Shown here piece after piece: positions 6,631 through 14,782 of a stretch of 15,691 bases of DNA (the first letter of the stretch is position 1; each line of letters opens with the position of its first letter). A program made the translations under genes and the position numbers. Source of the stretch: Ruminococcus sp. CAG:403 (lineage in GTDB: Bacteria > Bacillota > Clostridia > Oscillospirales > Ruminococcaceae); NCBI GenBank assembly GCA_000437255.1, contig FR899092.1, forward strand, positions 10,783 through 26,473, given 5' to 3'. The notes below the pieces were generated by a model, which searched no databases, was not told the DNA's origin, and saw nothing but the letters and a program-made list of their open reading frames with translations.

Positions 6631-7603
6631 CGAATTCACCCCCTCTAAGTGTTAGATCCATGAAGTGCTCATCTAATTTGAAGGTATGCTTTGCCTTTTC
6701 AACCAGCATGAAATTTTTCAGATTAATATCTCCAAGCGAAAGATTGACCACGATCATACTTCCAGCTCTGACACGAACATCTCCAATACATTTTGTGATT
6801 TTCAAATTTCGTGTTTTCTTATTGTATAATTGCAGCAATGCGTTTGCTTTGGCTTGTCCATTTTCACCTTTTGACAGGGTATCAAAATACTGTAGCATGC
6901 CCCATTCGTTTTGGTGCGCACTGTCCTGTGCAATGTAAACTTCACGTTTTCCAGTTTCCTCATTGTCATACGTTAATTTGATTTTGTTATAAGTGTCACT
7001 GTCAATACTTGATGTGTATTCGAAATTTTGACCGGTCTCTTCATCAATCATCAAATAAGATCCAGATTCTCCCACGCGCATAGAAGAAATTCTTCGAAGT
7101 GTCAGTTTTCCAAAATCATCATATAAAACGAAAATTTCTTTTTTATTCTGCAAAGTGAGATCCAATGCATTTTCGATCATATCAAATAACGATGTGTTTT
7201 CTTCCACACGAGATGGAATTACAAAACCTGTTTCTTCGATGGTGCCCAATTGCAGCCGCTGATCAGCGCCAATCATTTTTACAAGCTGAGATGCGGTTTT
7301 CTTTTCGTAGACATACGTGTCCTTGTTTTTTAGATACCGCAGTTGATCATACGCAGTAACCGTAATAATTTGATCTTTATCTCGCTTTTTGGTAAAAACA
7401 AATCCAAAAAAAATGCCTTTATCATTGAACTTAAATCGAACGGCAGCGCCTTCCTGAAAATCAATGATATCATCTTTAACCACCTTGAACGTCAGTTTCC
7501 CCGGCGTGCTGGTTCGTTCCGTGCTCCATTCAATCCCTTCCTCTACTACTGGAAGGAATAACTTCTTACCAGAAGGATCTGATAGGAGAAGCTCCATAGA
7601 CAT
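6623..7603 (-). CDS. xkdQ: XkdQ-like tail hub protein (gp27/gpD-type)
   Basis: A 326-residue hub protein of the XkdQ/YqbQ family, equivalent to T4 gp27 or P2 gpD, which forms the trimeric ring joining tube to spike. Recognisable features are the N-terminal GIEWSTERTSTPGKLTFKVVKD (a mismatch-free family opening), the strand pair EGAAVRFKFNDKGIFFGFVFTKKRD, the diagnostic VTAYDQLRYLKNKDTYVYE near 82-100, ASQLVKMI, and the C-terminal DVRVRAGSMIVVNLSLGDINL with FMLVEKAKHTFKLDEHFMDLTLRGG. A strong GAGGAGG ribosome site lies 8 bases before the ATG at 7603, 15 bases after the XkdP stop. No catalytic domain is visible; the peptidase is carried by the next gene. Confidence 0.95.
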   Translation of the reverse strand: MSMELLLSDPSGKKLFLPVVEEGIEWSTERTSTPGKLTFKVVKDDIIDFQEGAAVRFKFNDKGIFFGFVFTKKRDKDQIITVTAYDQLRYLKNKDTYVYEKKTASQLVKMIGADQRLQLGTIEETGFVIPSRVEENTSLFDMIENALDLTLQNKKEIFVLYDDFGKLTLRRISSMRVGESGSYLMIDEETGQNFEYTSSIDSDTYNKIKLTYDNEETGKREVYIAQDSAHQNEWGMLQYFDTLSKGENGQAKANALLQLYNKKTRNLKITKCIGDVRVRAGSMIVVNLSLGDINLKNFMLVEKAKHTFKLDEHFMDLTLRGGEFVV

Positions 7604-7618
7604 GGTTAAGTCCTCCTC

Positions 7619-8302
7619 TCATATTGCTGGAATAGTAAGTATTTGCCCAGCGTAAATCAGATTGGGATTTCCACCGACAACACTTTTATTCGCATTATAA
7701 ATGACTGGCCACTTTGCACCGTTTCCGTAAAACTTTTTTGCAATGTTCCATAGGCAATCACCTTTTACAACCGTATAGCGTTTAGCTGCCTTTGTATTGT
7801 TGGTACTAGGGCGCTTTTTGTCTACTGTTGCAGTAGATTTACCCGTACCATTTTTAATGGTAACCGTTTTTGTACTGTACGCCCGATACTGCTTTAATTT
7901 GATTTTAACAATCAAATCGAATCCATTGCTGGCTTGTTCCGTTATCTTATAATCTTCCATTGATACGGTCATATTGGTGGAAAAAAGCGAATCTCCGTTT
8001 GGCTTTGCCCTGGAGACGATAAATTGAAACGGAGATTTGTTCACTTTTAGTGTTTCGAAATAGTTCAGAAAATAGGAAGCATCCAAAAATCCATTTTTAT
8101 ACTGTGCAAATGGATAGCTGGTTTGTGGAATTCTGCATTCAAATTCAATGTCACTCAATTCTGCTTTTTTCAGGATATTGATTTCACCATCGTTAATAAT
8201 TGTAAACGTCTTATTGGCATTGTTGATTTTTATAGTTAGCTTCTCCGGTGCAATCGGCAACAAACACTTGTCCAAATAAAAATCATACCCGTTTTTTGGC
8301 AT
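7619..8302 (-). CDS. xkdP: XkdP-like tail/baseplate protein with C-terminal LysM domain
   Basis: A 227-residue protein placed between the tape measure and the hub, as XkdP is in PBSX. Residues 1-150 form the gp53-like part (YDFYLDKCLLPIAPEKLTIKI; NILKKAELSDIEFECRIPQTSYPF; DGYF-type YFLNYFETLKVNKSPFQFIVSR), known in this family to sit around the hub. A Lys/Thr/Ser-rich linker of about 25 residues follows. Residues 176-225 are a LysM domain: YTVVKGDCLWNIAKKFYG, then WPVIYNANK, then NPNLIYAGQILTIP. LysM binds the GlcNAc chains of peptidoglycan, so this protein may dock the tail tip on the wall. The start ATG at 8302 shares a base with the tape measure stop (TAATG). Confidence 0.95.
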   Translation of the reverse strand: MPKNGYDFYLDKCLLPIAPEKLTIKINNANKTFTIINDGEINILKKAELSDIEFECRIPQTSYPFAQYKNGFLDASYFLNYFETLKVNKSPFQFIVSRAKPNGDSLFSTNMTVSMEDYKITEQASNGFDLIVKIKLKQYRAYSTKTVTIKNGTGKSTATVDKKRPSTNNTKAAKRYTVVKGDCLWNIAKKFYGNGAKWPVIYNANKSVVGGNPNLIYAGQILTIPAI

Positions 8303-11300
8303 TACGCATGCACCCCTTCTGTTATGATCTCTACGGCTTCGTTTACAGCGTCTGTTAGCCCCGTAACCACACCATCCAGATCCATTTCAGAAGAAATGTT
8401 GTTATTGTTGGTCTGTTCAATGGTGATCTCTGCGGTAGTATAGCGATTAATGGCTTCTTGCTCAGCGATGTCACGCAGATATTTCAGGTCTTCTTCTGTG
8501 ATATCCATTGCATCTGCAATCGCACCAGTATTCCCAGCGATGTCGCCGACATTGTCGCCAATTCCTCCTAAGCCACCTAAACCACTATCCGCTGCATAGT
8601 TACCAAGATTCGCATAGTCCCCTGGAGACGGAACATCCGTATTAAATAGACTGGAAGGATCAAAATTTGAAATGGTGTCCTCAATCCCTTCCCCGAAGTT
8701 ATATCCGGCATCCCACGCCTTCCCATAGTCAAATTTCTCAAAATGATAGTCCTCCGCGTGAATTCTCGTCATAACTTCATTGCCTTTTCCGTATGTAGCA
8801 TCCACCCAGCCTTCGAGGGAATCACGCCATCCAGATACACTGCCTGATAAGTTAGAACCAAAAATAGCATCGATTGCACCAGCCAAAGATTGTAATAAGG
8901 AAAGGATTGTATCTACCAAGTCAAAGAACAATCGCGCAATTGCACCGACAGGATCATTGAACACATTGGCAAAGAAATTCGCAAACGAGGCAATGAAATT
9001 CCACAAAACAGCAAAATAATCAATTGCGCGGTTAACCAATGTAACAAACAAGTTTCCAATATGCGCAACACCAACCATAAACACCCCACAAATAACGCCG
9101 GTAGCGGATATGGATTTGTTTGCAAATTTATTGATTGCTGCAATAGCAGCGTAAAATATGGCGATCAATGCAACAATTGCAATAATAATCCATGTGATAG
9201 GGCACGCGTATAGTGCGGTGTTCAACCCGTTTTGTGCCGCAATTTCCGCCGCAGTAGCGGTAGTTAATGCTCCAGTTGCAGCGGCATGAATGATTTGCGC
9301 TATAGCTAGCGCGGTGTGAAACCCAGTGCTGATCGCAAGAATTGCATTTGAAATAAGTTGCCATCCGTAATATACAGCAAGTGCGGTGGCAACACCATAA
9401 ATGATAGGAGATAACTGTGCCCAATTATCAGCAACCGTATTTGCTACACCTAGCAAGGAATCAAATATTTCGAGAGCAATTCCTGACACGACAGAAAGGC
9501 CCTCCACAGCGTGGTCTACAAATTGTTGAAATGCCTCACTATTTGCAATTTCATTTAATTGTTCGAGCACCGGTCGAAATGCCATCAATGCAGTGTTTTG
9601 AAAAGAAGTCCAAATCTGTGAAAAGGTCATAGGCATAGATTCGAATTTCGCATTTGTTTGATCCGCAGCCGATAACATTGCATTTTTAACAATATCAGCT
9701 GTAATTACTCCATCTGCTGCTAAGTTTTTTAATTCACCTTTTGGAACCTCCATATAATCTGCAATAGATTGAATCATATTAGGCGCTTGTTCCAAAATGG
9801 AATTAAACTCTTCACCTCGTAAAACACCGGAACCCATTGCTTGACTCAGCTGTAACATTGCAGCATCAATTCCTTGCGCGTCTGTTCCAGCAATTGCAAA
9901 TTGCTTGTTGATCTGTTCTGTGAACGCAATCAATTCATCATTGGATGCAAATGCATTCCCTGCGTTAAGCCCCAGTTTAGCAACAGCATCCGCAGTTGTC
10001 TGGTAAGCTGCTCTGGATCGTTGCGCAGATAAATAGATTTTATTCTCTAAATCCTTAACGCTTCCTCCATCATCGACCATTAGATTTAATCGTGCGTTCG
10101 TTTGTGTCATAGTGTCAGACAGATCCACTATCTTGCCAATACTTTGAATGGTGAGATAGGCACCGGCTGCTCTCTTAATTTTATCAGCTAGGTCGTTGGA
10201 ACGCTGTACGCCCTCTTCGATTTTTTGATTAAATCGCCCCTGTTCGTCTACATTATCACGAATATAACGCTCCGTGTTGCCGATTGTCTGCGATAACCGC
10301 AGATAGGAGTCATTCGCTGCCTGAACATCCATATTCGAAACGGCATGGTTTAAGTTTTCCTGTTCCTGAACAGCGTGATTCAATTGATCCCGTAGCTGTT
10401 CCAGTTCGGCATTTGCATTTTCTGTCCCCATATTCATTGGATTGTTTTCTATTTGCTGCATGCGCTCCTGAATGGCTTGCAGGTGGTCATTCATATGGCT
10501 CATATCTGCTACTGCCCCAGGTGAAAACAAATTGGTTTGTGCCGCTGTTGTTGCAATTCGTTCTTGTGTGGTATTCAAAGTGTTCAACATGTTGTTTGCA
10601 CTCTGTACTTCTTGCTGAAATCGATCAATTCCCGTAGAAGTGAAAACTTCCAAACTGTCTGTTTTCCATGTAACCGGAATTTCAACAGGCGGAATATTGC
10701 TGAATGCATCCCGAACCATGCGTTCTCCATCACTAATATTCTGAGAAAGCTGCAAATAGGCGGCATTGATCTGAGAAACATCTGCATTCTTCATTGCTGC
10801 ACACAAATCATCCTGCAAACCGATTATTTTGCTAAGCCGACCTCGTAACTGCTCCAGGTCTGCATTTGCTGAACCAGAATCAATATGCAGTGGGTTTTCG
10901 CCAATTTTTTGTATTGTTGTTTGTAGATTCAGCAGCCGATCTTGCACCATAGAGAGATCTTCCTTTGCTTGCGATGGAAGAATTTCCATTCCATTTACTG
11001 TACCGCTTAGCTGCTCTTGTGTATGACACAACTGCTGCATCATGGCATTGGCACTTTGCAATTCCTGTTGGAACCGATCTACTCCGCTGGATGTAAATAC
11101 ATCAAAATTATCTGATACCCACTCGATCCCTACTTTTACCGGATCCGGCTGTGGGATAGACGGAGTAGCGACATTTGGAATCACGTCAATGTTTACTGTT
11201 TTTGTTGCAGCACCACCCATATAGGTATCAATTTGCTGCTGCTTGGCGGCAATGGTGTCCAACCCTTTTGTAATTGCGTCAATTTGCAGATTCATTATGG

Positions 11301-12270
11301 AATCGTCCAATTGAAACGGATTGGTTTTTAGATAGTCCATAGCTGCCTGTATTCGGCGTATTTCGGTATTTGCAGCATGGATGTTTTTGGTTACATCATC
11401 CGGCAATAGGTAAACCTGTTTCCCGATGGCATTGATTGCCGTTTGCATTTGTGAAATATCGCTGAGACGTTCCAGCAACACGTCAATTTGTTTTTCGCTT
11501 TCTGTAATTCCACTTGTTTCTACCTGAACGGGTATCTCAATCGAATCCGGAACATTAATAACTGGCTGTTGTGTAACGTAAGGTTGAACCGGCACTTCAA
11601 TATTCTTTGGAACATCAATAACCGGCTGCTGTGTGACAATGGCTTCCACAGGAACCGTAATATTTTCAGGGGTTTCAATGATCGGTTGTTCAGTTACATA
11701 TGGGAAAACAGGCACCTCAATACCGTTTGGAAGGTTAATTTCTGGCTGCTGCGTGATTTCCGGTGTAACTGGAATTGTCACATCATTGGGCACCTCAATT
11801 TCAGGCTGCTGTGTAACAAATGGAGTTACTGGCACATCGATTTGTTTTGGAACGTCAATCTCTGGCTGTTGGGTAACATACGGTGTGATATCCACACGCA
11901 GTTCCTTTGGCAGATTGATAGACGGATCCTGCGGAAAAACAGGTGTGACAGGCAGTTCCATATTTTTAGGGATACTGGGCTTCCTGTCTGGTTGGCTATA
12001 AACCGTTTGCACCTCTGCAATAGAGGGAGAAATAACTGGAGAACTGACGGTTTGCATAGCAGCGTCCAATTCCCGTACCGCAGCGGTTGCCTGGTTGATA
12101 GAATTTCGTGCCATTTCCATAGATACAGTGTCAACCGGTGCATTCATGGTTCGCTGCAAATTTTCCATAGCTGTTAATCCAAGGTCGACAGATTGGACAA
12201 CCTGGTACAAAACATTTGTGAAATGATCTTGCAGTTCAATTGCTGTTCGAATAGTGGCTATTTGAATCAT
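8302..12270 (-). CDS. xkdO: Tape measure protein (XkdO-like)
   Basis: A 1322-residue protein that sets tail length and is ejected ahead of the DNA. Regions: 1-75 helical N-terminus; 108-247 seven 20-residue Pro/Val-rich repeats; 251-679 helical repeats (one divergent copy and two 151-residue copies); about 690-900 the tape measure core domain (SQAMGSGVLRGEEFNSILEQAPNMIQ and LKNLAADGVITADIVKNAM are diagnostic of the TIGR02675-type region); 955-1130 strongly hydrophobic segments (for example ITWIIIAIVALIAIFYAAIAA) that could enter the host membrane during ejection; a Gly-rich stretch near 1218-1250 and a charged helical C-terminus. It follows the frameshifting chaperone genes with an ATGA overlap (start ATG 12270, strong GGGGG ribosome site) and is the longest gene here, as expected. 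It lacks any visible peptidase motif. Confidence 0.96.
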   Translation of the reverse strand: MIQIATIRTAIELQDHFTNVLYQVVQSVDLGLTAMENLQRTMNAPVDTVSMEMARNSINQATAAVRELDAAMQTVSSPVISPSIAEVQTVYSQPDRKPSIPKNMELPVTPVFPQDPSINLPKELRVDITPYVTQQPEIDVPKQIDVPVTPFVTQQPEIEVPNDVTIPVTPEITQQPEINLPNGIEVPVFPYVTEQPIIETPENITVPVEAIVTQQPVIDVPKNIEVPVQPYVTQQPVINVPDSIEIPVQVETSGITESEKQIDVLLERLSDISQMQTAINAIGKQVYLLPDDVTKNIHAANTEIRRIQAAMDYLKTNPFQLDDSIMNLQIDAITKGLDTIAAKQQQIDTYMGGAATKTVNIDVIPNVATPSIPQPDPVKVGIEWVSDNFDVFTSSGVDRFQQELQSANAMMQQLCHTQEQLSGTVNGMEILPSQAKEDLSMVQDRLLNLQTTIQKIGENPLHIDSGSANADLEQLRGRLSKIIGLQDDLCAAMKNADVSQINAAYLQLSQNISDGERMVRDAFSNIPPVEIPVTWKTDSLEVFTSTGIDRFQQEVQSANNMLNTLNTTQERIATTAAQTNLFSPGAVADMSHMNDHLQAIQERMQQIENNPMNMGTENANAELEQLRDQLNHAVQEQENLNHAVSNMDVQAANDSYLRLSQTIGNTERYIRDNVDEQGRFNQKIEEGVQRSNDLADKIKRAAGAYLTIQSIGKIVDLSDTMTQTNARLNLMVDDGGSVKDLENKIYLSAQRSRAAYQTTADAVAKLGLNAGNAFASNDELIAFTEQINKQFAIAGTDAQGIDAAMLQLSQAMGSGVLRGEEFNSILEQAPNMIQSIADYMEVPKGELKNLAADGVITADIVKNAMLSAADQTNAKFESMPMTFSQIWTSFQNTALMAFRPVLEQLNEIANSEAFQQFVDHAVEGLSVVSGIALEIFDSLLGVANTVADNWAQLSPIIYGVATALAVYYGWQLISNAILAISTGFHTALAIAQIIHAAATGALTTATAAEIAAQNGLNTALYACPITWIIIAIVALIAIFYAAIAAINKFANKSISATGVICGVFMVGVAHIGNLFVTLVNRAIDYFAVLWNFIASFANFFANVFNDPVGAIARLFFDLVDTILSLLQSLAGAIDAIFGSNLSGSVSGWRDSLEGWVDATYGKGNEVMTRIHAEDYHFEKFDYGKAWDAGYNFGEGIEDTISNFDPSSLFNTDVPSPGDYANLGNYAADSGLGGLGGIGDNVGDIAGNTGAIADAMDITEEDLKYLRDIAEQEAINRYTTAEITIEQTNNNNISSEMDLDGVVTGLTDAVNEAVEIITEGVHA
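10234..11139 (-). repeat. Tandem 151-residue (453-bp) duplication inside the tape measure gene
   Basis: Residues 378-528 and 529-679 align without gaps at an offset of exactly 151. Matching landmarks are VFTSSGVDRFQQELQSAN / VFTSTGIDRFQQEVQSAN (391/542), ANADLEQLRGRL / ANAELEQLRDQL and AYLQLSQNI / SYLRLSQTI (505/656). A third, more divergent copy sits before them at residues about 251-352, aligned at an offset of 142 through an LP...28 residues...NP spacing. Confidence 0.9.
11530..11949 (-). repeat. Seven tandem 20-residue (60-bp) Pro/Val-rich repeats in the tape measure gene
   Basis: Residues 108-247 are seven exact-length units of the form V-x-P-x-V-T-Q-Q-P-x-I-x-V-P-x-x-I-x-V-P, for example VTPFVTQQPEIEVPNDVTIP and VQPYVTQQPVINVPDSIEIP. 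The first unit is degenerate, and residues 88-107 look like a further decayed copy. The units have diverged from each other at many positions, so the expansion is not recent. Confidence 0.93.
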
Positions 12271-12889
12271 CCCCCTTTCTTTTTCGATTTCCGCTGGATC
12301 TCCTTTTCGCGTTCTTTGTCGTTTTTGATTTTTATCTTAATAGCGGCTATCGTAAATGCCTTTTCCTGTTCGTCCATTTCCAAAAAAACAGACGGCAGAA
12401 TATGTAGTTTTAGAAGGGCATAGTATGCGTAATTTGCCTCCCAATCCCCTTCTTCGATTAGTTTTTTGCTTCTTCCACCTTATCTTCCAGTGATACATCA
12501 AATCCCTGGAACTTCTGTACATACATTGCTAGTTCATTGTATTCACCCGGATCGTCTACCAGTGCAAGCAACAGGTCTTCTGGCAATTTCACCCCGTAGG
12601 AGTTCTGTAGCTCGGCGTCGTACAAATCCGGAACCACCACGGATGCAGCAATCAACTTCTGCACATACATGCTGGACTGCATTTTCAGTCGGTACGCATT
12701 CGGCTTACCAGGAATGGGCACTTCCTTGATGCAGCTTTCTCTGATTTCTTCGTTTTCCTTTGTTGAAATGTGCTTAAACTCCCACTCCAGCGGATTCCCC
12801 TGTTCATCGCACAGGGATTTGGTAACGGGATGCAGGGCATTCTGCTTGATCTTCTTATTGTTCTTCATAAATCTGGCAAATCTAGACAT
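12267..12889 (-). CDS. Frameshifted tail assembly chaperone (G-T-type product)
   Basis: Predicted -1 frameshift product of about 207 residues. The first 143 residues are the XkdN-like protein; at AAAAAAC (12467-12461) the ribosome would slip back one base and continue for 64 more residues starting LIEEGDWEANYAYYALLKLH and then ILPSVFLEMDEQEKAFTIAAI, ending in a Lys/Glu-rich helix. This extension frame has no start codon of its own in a suitable place, is open without interruption, looks like real protein (hydrophobic helices AYYALLKLHILP and KAFTIAAIKIKI), and its TGA (12269-12267) overlaps the tape measure ATG. In long-tailed phages the G-T fusion binds the tape measure and recruits tube subunits. 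Frameshifting is inferred, not shown, but site, frame, position and gene order all agree. Confidence 0.85.
12458..12889 (-). CDS. xkdN: Tail assembly chaperone, unshifted form (XkdN-like)
   Basis: A 143-residue protein, start ATG at 12889 with AAAGGAG eight bases before it, stop TAA at 12460-12458 immediately after the slippery site. It starts with a basic stretch (RFARFMKNNKKIKQN), then WEFKHISTKENEEIRESCIKEV, RLKMQSSMYVQKLIAASVVVPDLYDAELQNSYGV and an acidic end (EYNELAMYVQKFQGFDVSLEDKVEEAKN). The pattern of a compact beta start and helical end is that of XkdN-type chaperones. It corresponds to gpG in lambda-like phages and would be made in excess over the shifted form. It lies between tube and tape measure, the fixed position for this function. 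Confidence 0.92.
   Translation of the reverse strand: MSRFARFMKNNKKIKQNALHPVTKSLCDEQGNPLEWEFKHISTKENEEIRESCIKEVPIPGKPNAYRLKMQSSMYVQKLIAASVVVPDLYDAELQNSYGVKLPEDLLLALVDDPGEYNELAMYVQKFQGFDVSLEDKVEEAKN
12461..12467 (-). promoter_or_regulatory. Programmed -1 frameshift site A AAA AAC
   Basis: In the zero frame the minus strand reads GCA AAA AAC TAA, so the X XXY YYZ heptamer A AAA AAC is correctly phased and the next zero-frame codon is the stop. A slip of one base opens the frame that runs to the tape measure start. An SD-like AAGGTGG lies 7 bases upstream and might act as a stimulator in the way known for dnaX; no clear downstream stem was recognised by eye. Confidence 0.85.
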
Positions 12890-12918
12890 TGTAATAACTC
12901 CTTTAATGAAAAATAGGG

Positions 12919-12944
12919 TACTCTCCCCAGATTCGGGGAGAGTA
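12919..12944 (-). terminator. Hairpin between tail tube and chaperone genes (weak terminator or stability element)
   Basis: A perfect 10-bp stem (TACTCTCCCC / GGGGAGAGTA) with a 6-base loop lies in the 81-base gap after the tube gene. On the minus strand it is followed by CCCTATTTTTC, so the T-run begins a few bases after the stem. That fits a leaky terminator or an mRNA-end stabiliser that lowers transcription of downstream genes relative to sheath and tube. The chaperone ribosome site (12904-12898) follows directly. Confidence 0.65.
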
Positions 12945-12970
12945 ATTGATGTATGTGGATAATGAGCTGT

Positions 12971-13453
12971 TTAATTTGTAAGGAAGCCGTCCAAATCCTT
13001 GAATGATTCCGGCATCTTGAAGTCTTCAAAGGTGAAATCCATATCCTCATCCAGATATTCACCATCGGCGTCAAATTTCGCAAGGATACCGCCGTCAATA
13101 TTACAGTCGATCAGAATCATAGTCTGCCGACCTGCACCGGATGTAGGATCCTCGTTAGAAACTTGAATTTCAAAATAAACATCTTCCCCAGTGTCCTTGT
13201 ACTGCGCCATCATTTGACGGAAAATAGAGGTGTTATAATGGAAGGTTGCAGAACCAGTTCCCTTCCATCCGGACGCTTTGTTTCCCTTTCCGGTTTTCCC
13301 TAAAATCGGAATTTCCGTCTTAGATTTCTCAAACTTTGCTTCCAAATTGATCGCCTGCATAAAATTATACCGACGCGTACCAATTGTAACAAAGCATTCT
13401 GCCAATGCAGCAAAGACTGTGTCCTTTGCCTTCATCGTAACATTCTGTGCCAT
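12971..13453 (-). CDS. xkdM: Tail tube protein (XkdM, DUF2001)
   Basis: A 160-residue protein forming the inner tube through which DNA passes. It matches XkdM in length and pattern: the N-terminal MKAKDTVFAALAECFVTIGTRRYNFMQAI, the AKFEKSKTEIPILGKTGKGNKASGWKGTGSATFHYNTSIFRQMM core with its Gly-rich turn, the EDVYFEIQVSNEDPTSGAGRQTMILIDCNIDGGILAKFDADGEYLDEDMDFTFEDF strands, and the acidic C-terminus. Start ATG at 13453 with GAGGAG about nine bases before it, 17 bases after the sheath stop. As in PBSX it follows the sheath gene. A hairpin closes the gene at 12919-12944. Confidence 0.96.
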   Translation of the reverse strand: MAQNVTMKAKDTVFAALAECFVTIGTRRYNFMQAINLEAKFEKSKTEIPILGKTGKGNKASGWKGTGSATFHYNTSIFRQMMAQYKDTGEDVYFEIQVSNEDPTSGAGRQTMILIDCNIDGGILAKFDADGEYLDEDMDFTFEDFKMPESFKDLDGFLTN

Positions 13454-13470
13454 GTGCTTTCACTCCTCTC

Positions 13471-14781
13471 TTATGCGACAGTTACTGTCATATACAGCTT
13501 ATCCATTGTATGAACAACTGTGATTGCATCTTGTACCACAACTGATTTCTTTGTGTTTCCGGCTGAGATCGTAAGATCAGCGTCCGTGAAGTTTTCGATT
13601 GCATTAATGTCCGATAACTGTTCATGATGCTTGACAATATCAGACCACAACGAATTTCTTCCAGCCGCATTGTTTGGAACCACAACTAAATACTTGGTAT
13701 TAAACAGTACGGCAATATCATTTGCCACTTGGTCAATAACTCGAATGGTCTGGTTGTCCTGGAAGACTGCTCCCTGTGTATCGGAGATTGTAACAAGCGT
13801 GTTGATATCCTCCAGTACACGAACATCTGAACCCACACGGTGGAAAACAAATTCCCCAGATTCCATTGCGCTTTGCAATTCGGACTGTGTGTAATCGGTA
13901 TCAATTTGAAATTCACCTGTGTATTTTCTGTTCTGATTGGACTTATTCACTGCACATCCAGCAGAAATACCAGTTACCCAATAAATAAGTGCTGCTTCGC
14001 TCCAGCCATCATCCAAGACCTTATTCTTTACGCTAATGGTGCCGCAGTAATCAGCAGTATTGTACTGATACAATACCAGCTGGAATTTTACGCCCATTTC
14101 ATCCCGCATGCGCTTTACGAATGAATGGAACAACGCCTTTGTGGTTTCGTCTGTGACCACAACGCCCATTGTGTGAAATGCGTACGATTCGATTTTATCA
14201 AGATAGTTCTGATATGCTGTTCCATTTATTGTACCATTTGTGCCGCCAGTGAGCGGTGTTGCCGCTGTTACTGCTAGTTCTGCATTTTGCTGGAAGGTTA
14301 CAAAATCATTGGCAACCAGATCCTCTGCTTTTTCAACAGTTTGTTCATCTACGATATTGGTATCCAGCACCGTTTTTACATCAAACTTTGAATCGTTATC
14401 TGCATTTTTTTGAATAACGATCTTTAAATCGTTTCCACGAACGCCGGAATAACGTGCTTCTGCAAAGTCATTGCTTGCTTTTACACCTCCGGAAGTCAGC
14501 TTGTACGCATAAAGAGTTCGGATATTCTGGAACAGATCCCGCAACCCTTTCATTTTTTCATGTGAATAATCATAGCCGAATAGTTTCAGTGCATTCTTTT
14601 GAAAATCCCCACTGGTTACCTCAAATACTGCCCCATCTACGCCCCAATCCATTGGAATTGGCATGGTTGCAATTCCTCGATCGGAAAGGGTCGCAGAAGC
14701 GGAAGCTGCCGAAACAAAATTGAGATATGCACCTGGCAATTTTTTATTCTGAACTACAAAGGTTCCACCGCCTAATGCCAT
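13471..14781 (-). CDS. xkdK: Contractile tail sheath protein (XkdK)
   Basis: A 436-residue sheath subunit; its presence identifies the tail as contractile. Family marks are the N-terminal KLPGAYLNFVSA (PG-Y-NF near residue 17), the RGIATMPIPMDWG strand, the FQKNALKLFGY helix, YAYKLTSGGVKA, and the YSGVRGNDLKIVI element near 111 that is characteristic of phage sheaths. The middle domain (about 150-300) includes LTGGTNG and a YLDKIESYAFHTMGVV helix-strand unit. The C-terminal domain, ending VVVQDAITVVHTMDKLYMTVTVA, is the part that handshakes between neighbouring subunits. It starts one base after the stop of the small upstream gene, with the AGGTG ribosome site inside that gene. Confidence 0.97.
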   Translation of the reverse strand: MALGGGTFVVQNKKLPGAYLNFVSAASASATLSDRGIATMPIPMDWGVDGAVFEVTSGDFQKNALKLFGYDYSHEKMKGLRDLFQNIRTLYAYKLTSGGVKASNDFAEARYSGVRGNDLKIVIQKNADNDSKFDVKTVLDTNIVDEQTVEKAEDLVANDFVTFQQNAELAVTAATPLTGGTNGTINGTAYQNYLDKIESYAFHTMGVVVTDETTKALFHSFVKRMRDEMGVKFQLVLYQYNTADYCGTISVKNKVLDDGWSEAALIYWVTGISAGCAVNKSNQNRKYTGEFQIDTDYTQSELQSAMESGEFVFHRVGSDVRVLEDINTLVTISDTQGAVFQDNQTIRVIDQVANDIAVLFNTKYLVVVPNNAAGRNSLWSDIVKHHEQLSDINAIENFTDADLTISAGNTKKSVVVQDAITVVHTMDKLYMTVTVA

Positions 14782-14782
14782 A

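Noticed and set aside
11530..11949. Regular 60-bp repeats as a possible CRISPR array
   Set aside because: The units are contiguous without spacers, are diverged, and keep a coding frame within the tape measure gene.
11488..12177. A 229-codon plus-strand open frame opposite the tape measure N-terminal repeats
   Set aside because: It lies fully antisense to a well-supported gene and its Asn/Arg/Trp/Leu periodicity is just the reverse reading of the 60-bp repeats. The repeat keeps stops out of this frame.
12337..12522. A 61-codon minus-strand frame across the chaperone-tape measure junction
   Set aside because: It is in a third frame, with an Arg/Lys-rich composition unlike a phage protein and no good ribosome site. 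The -1 frame explained by the slippery site is a much better reading of this stretch.
13631..14124. Plus-strand open frames opposite the sheath gene
   Set aside because: Short, antisense to a clear sheath gene, no ribosome sites or recognisable domains; they are shadows of the coding strand.
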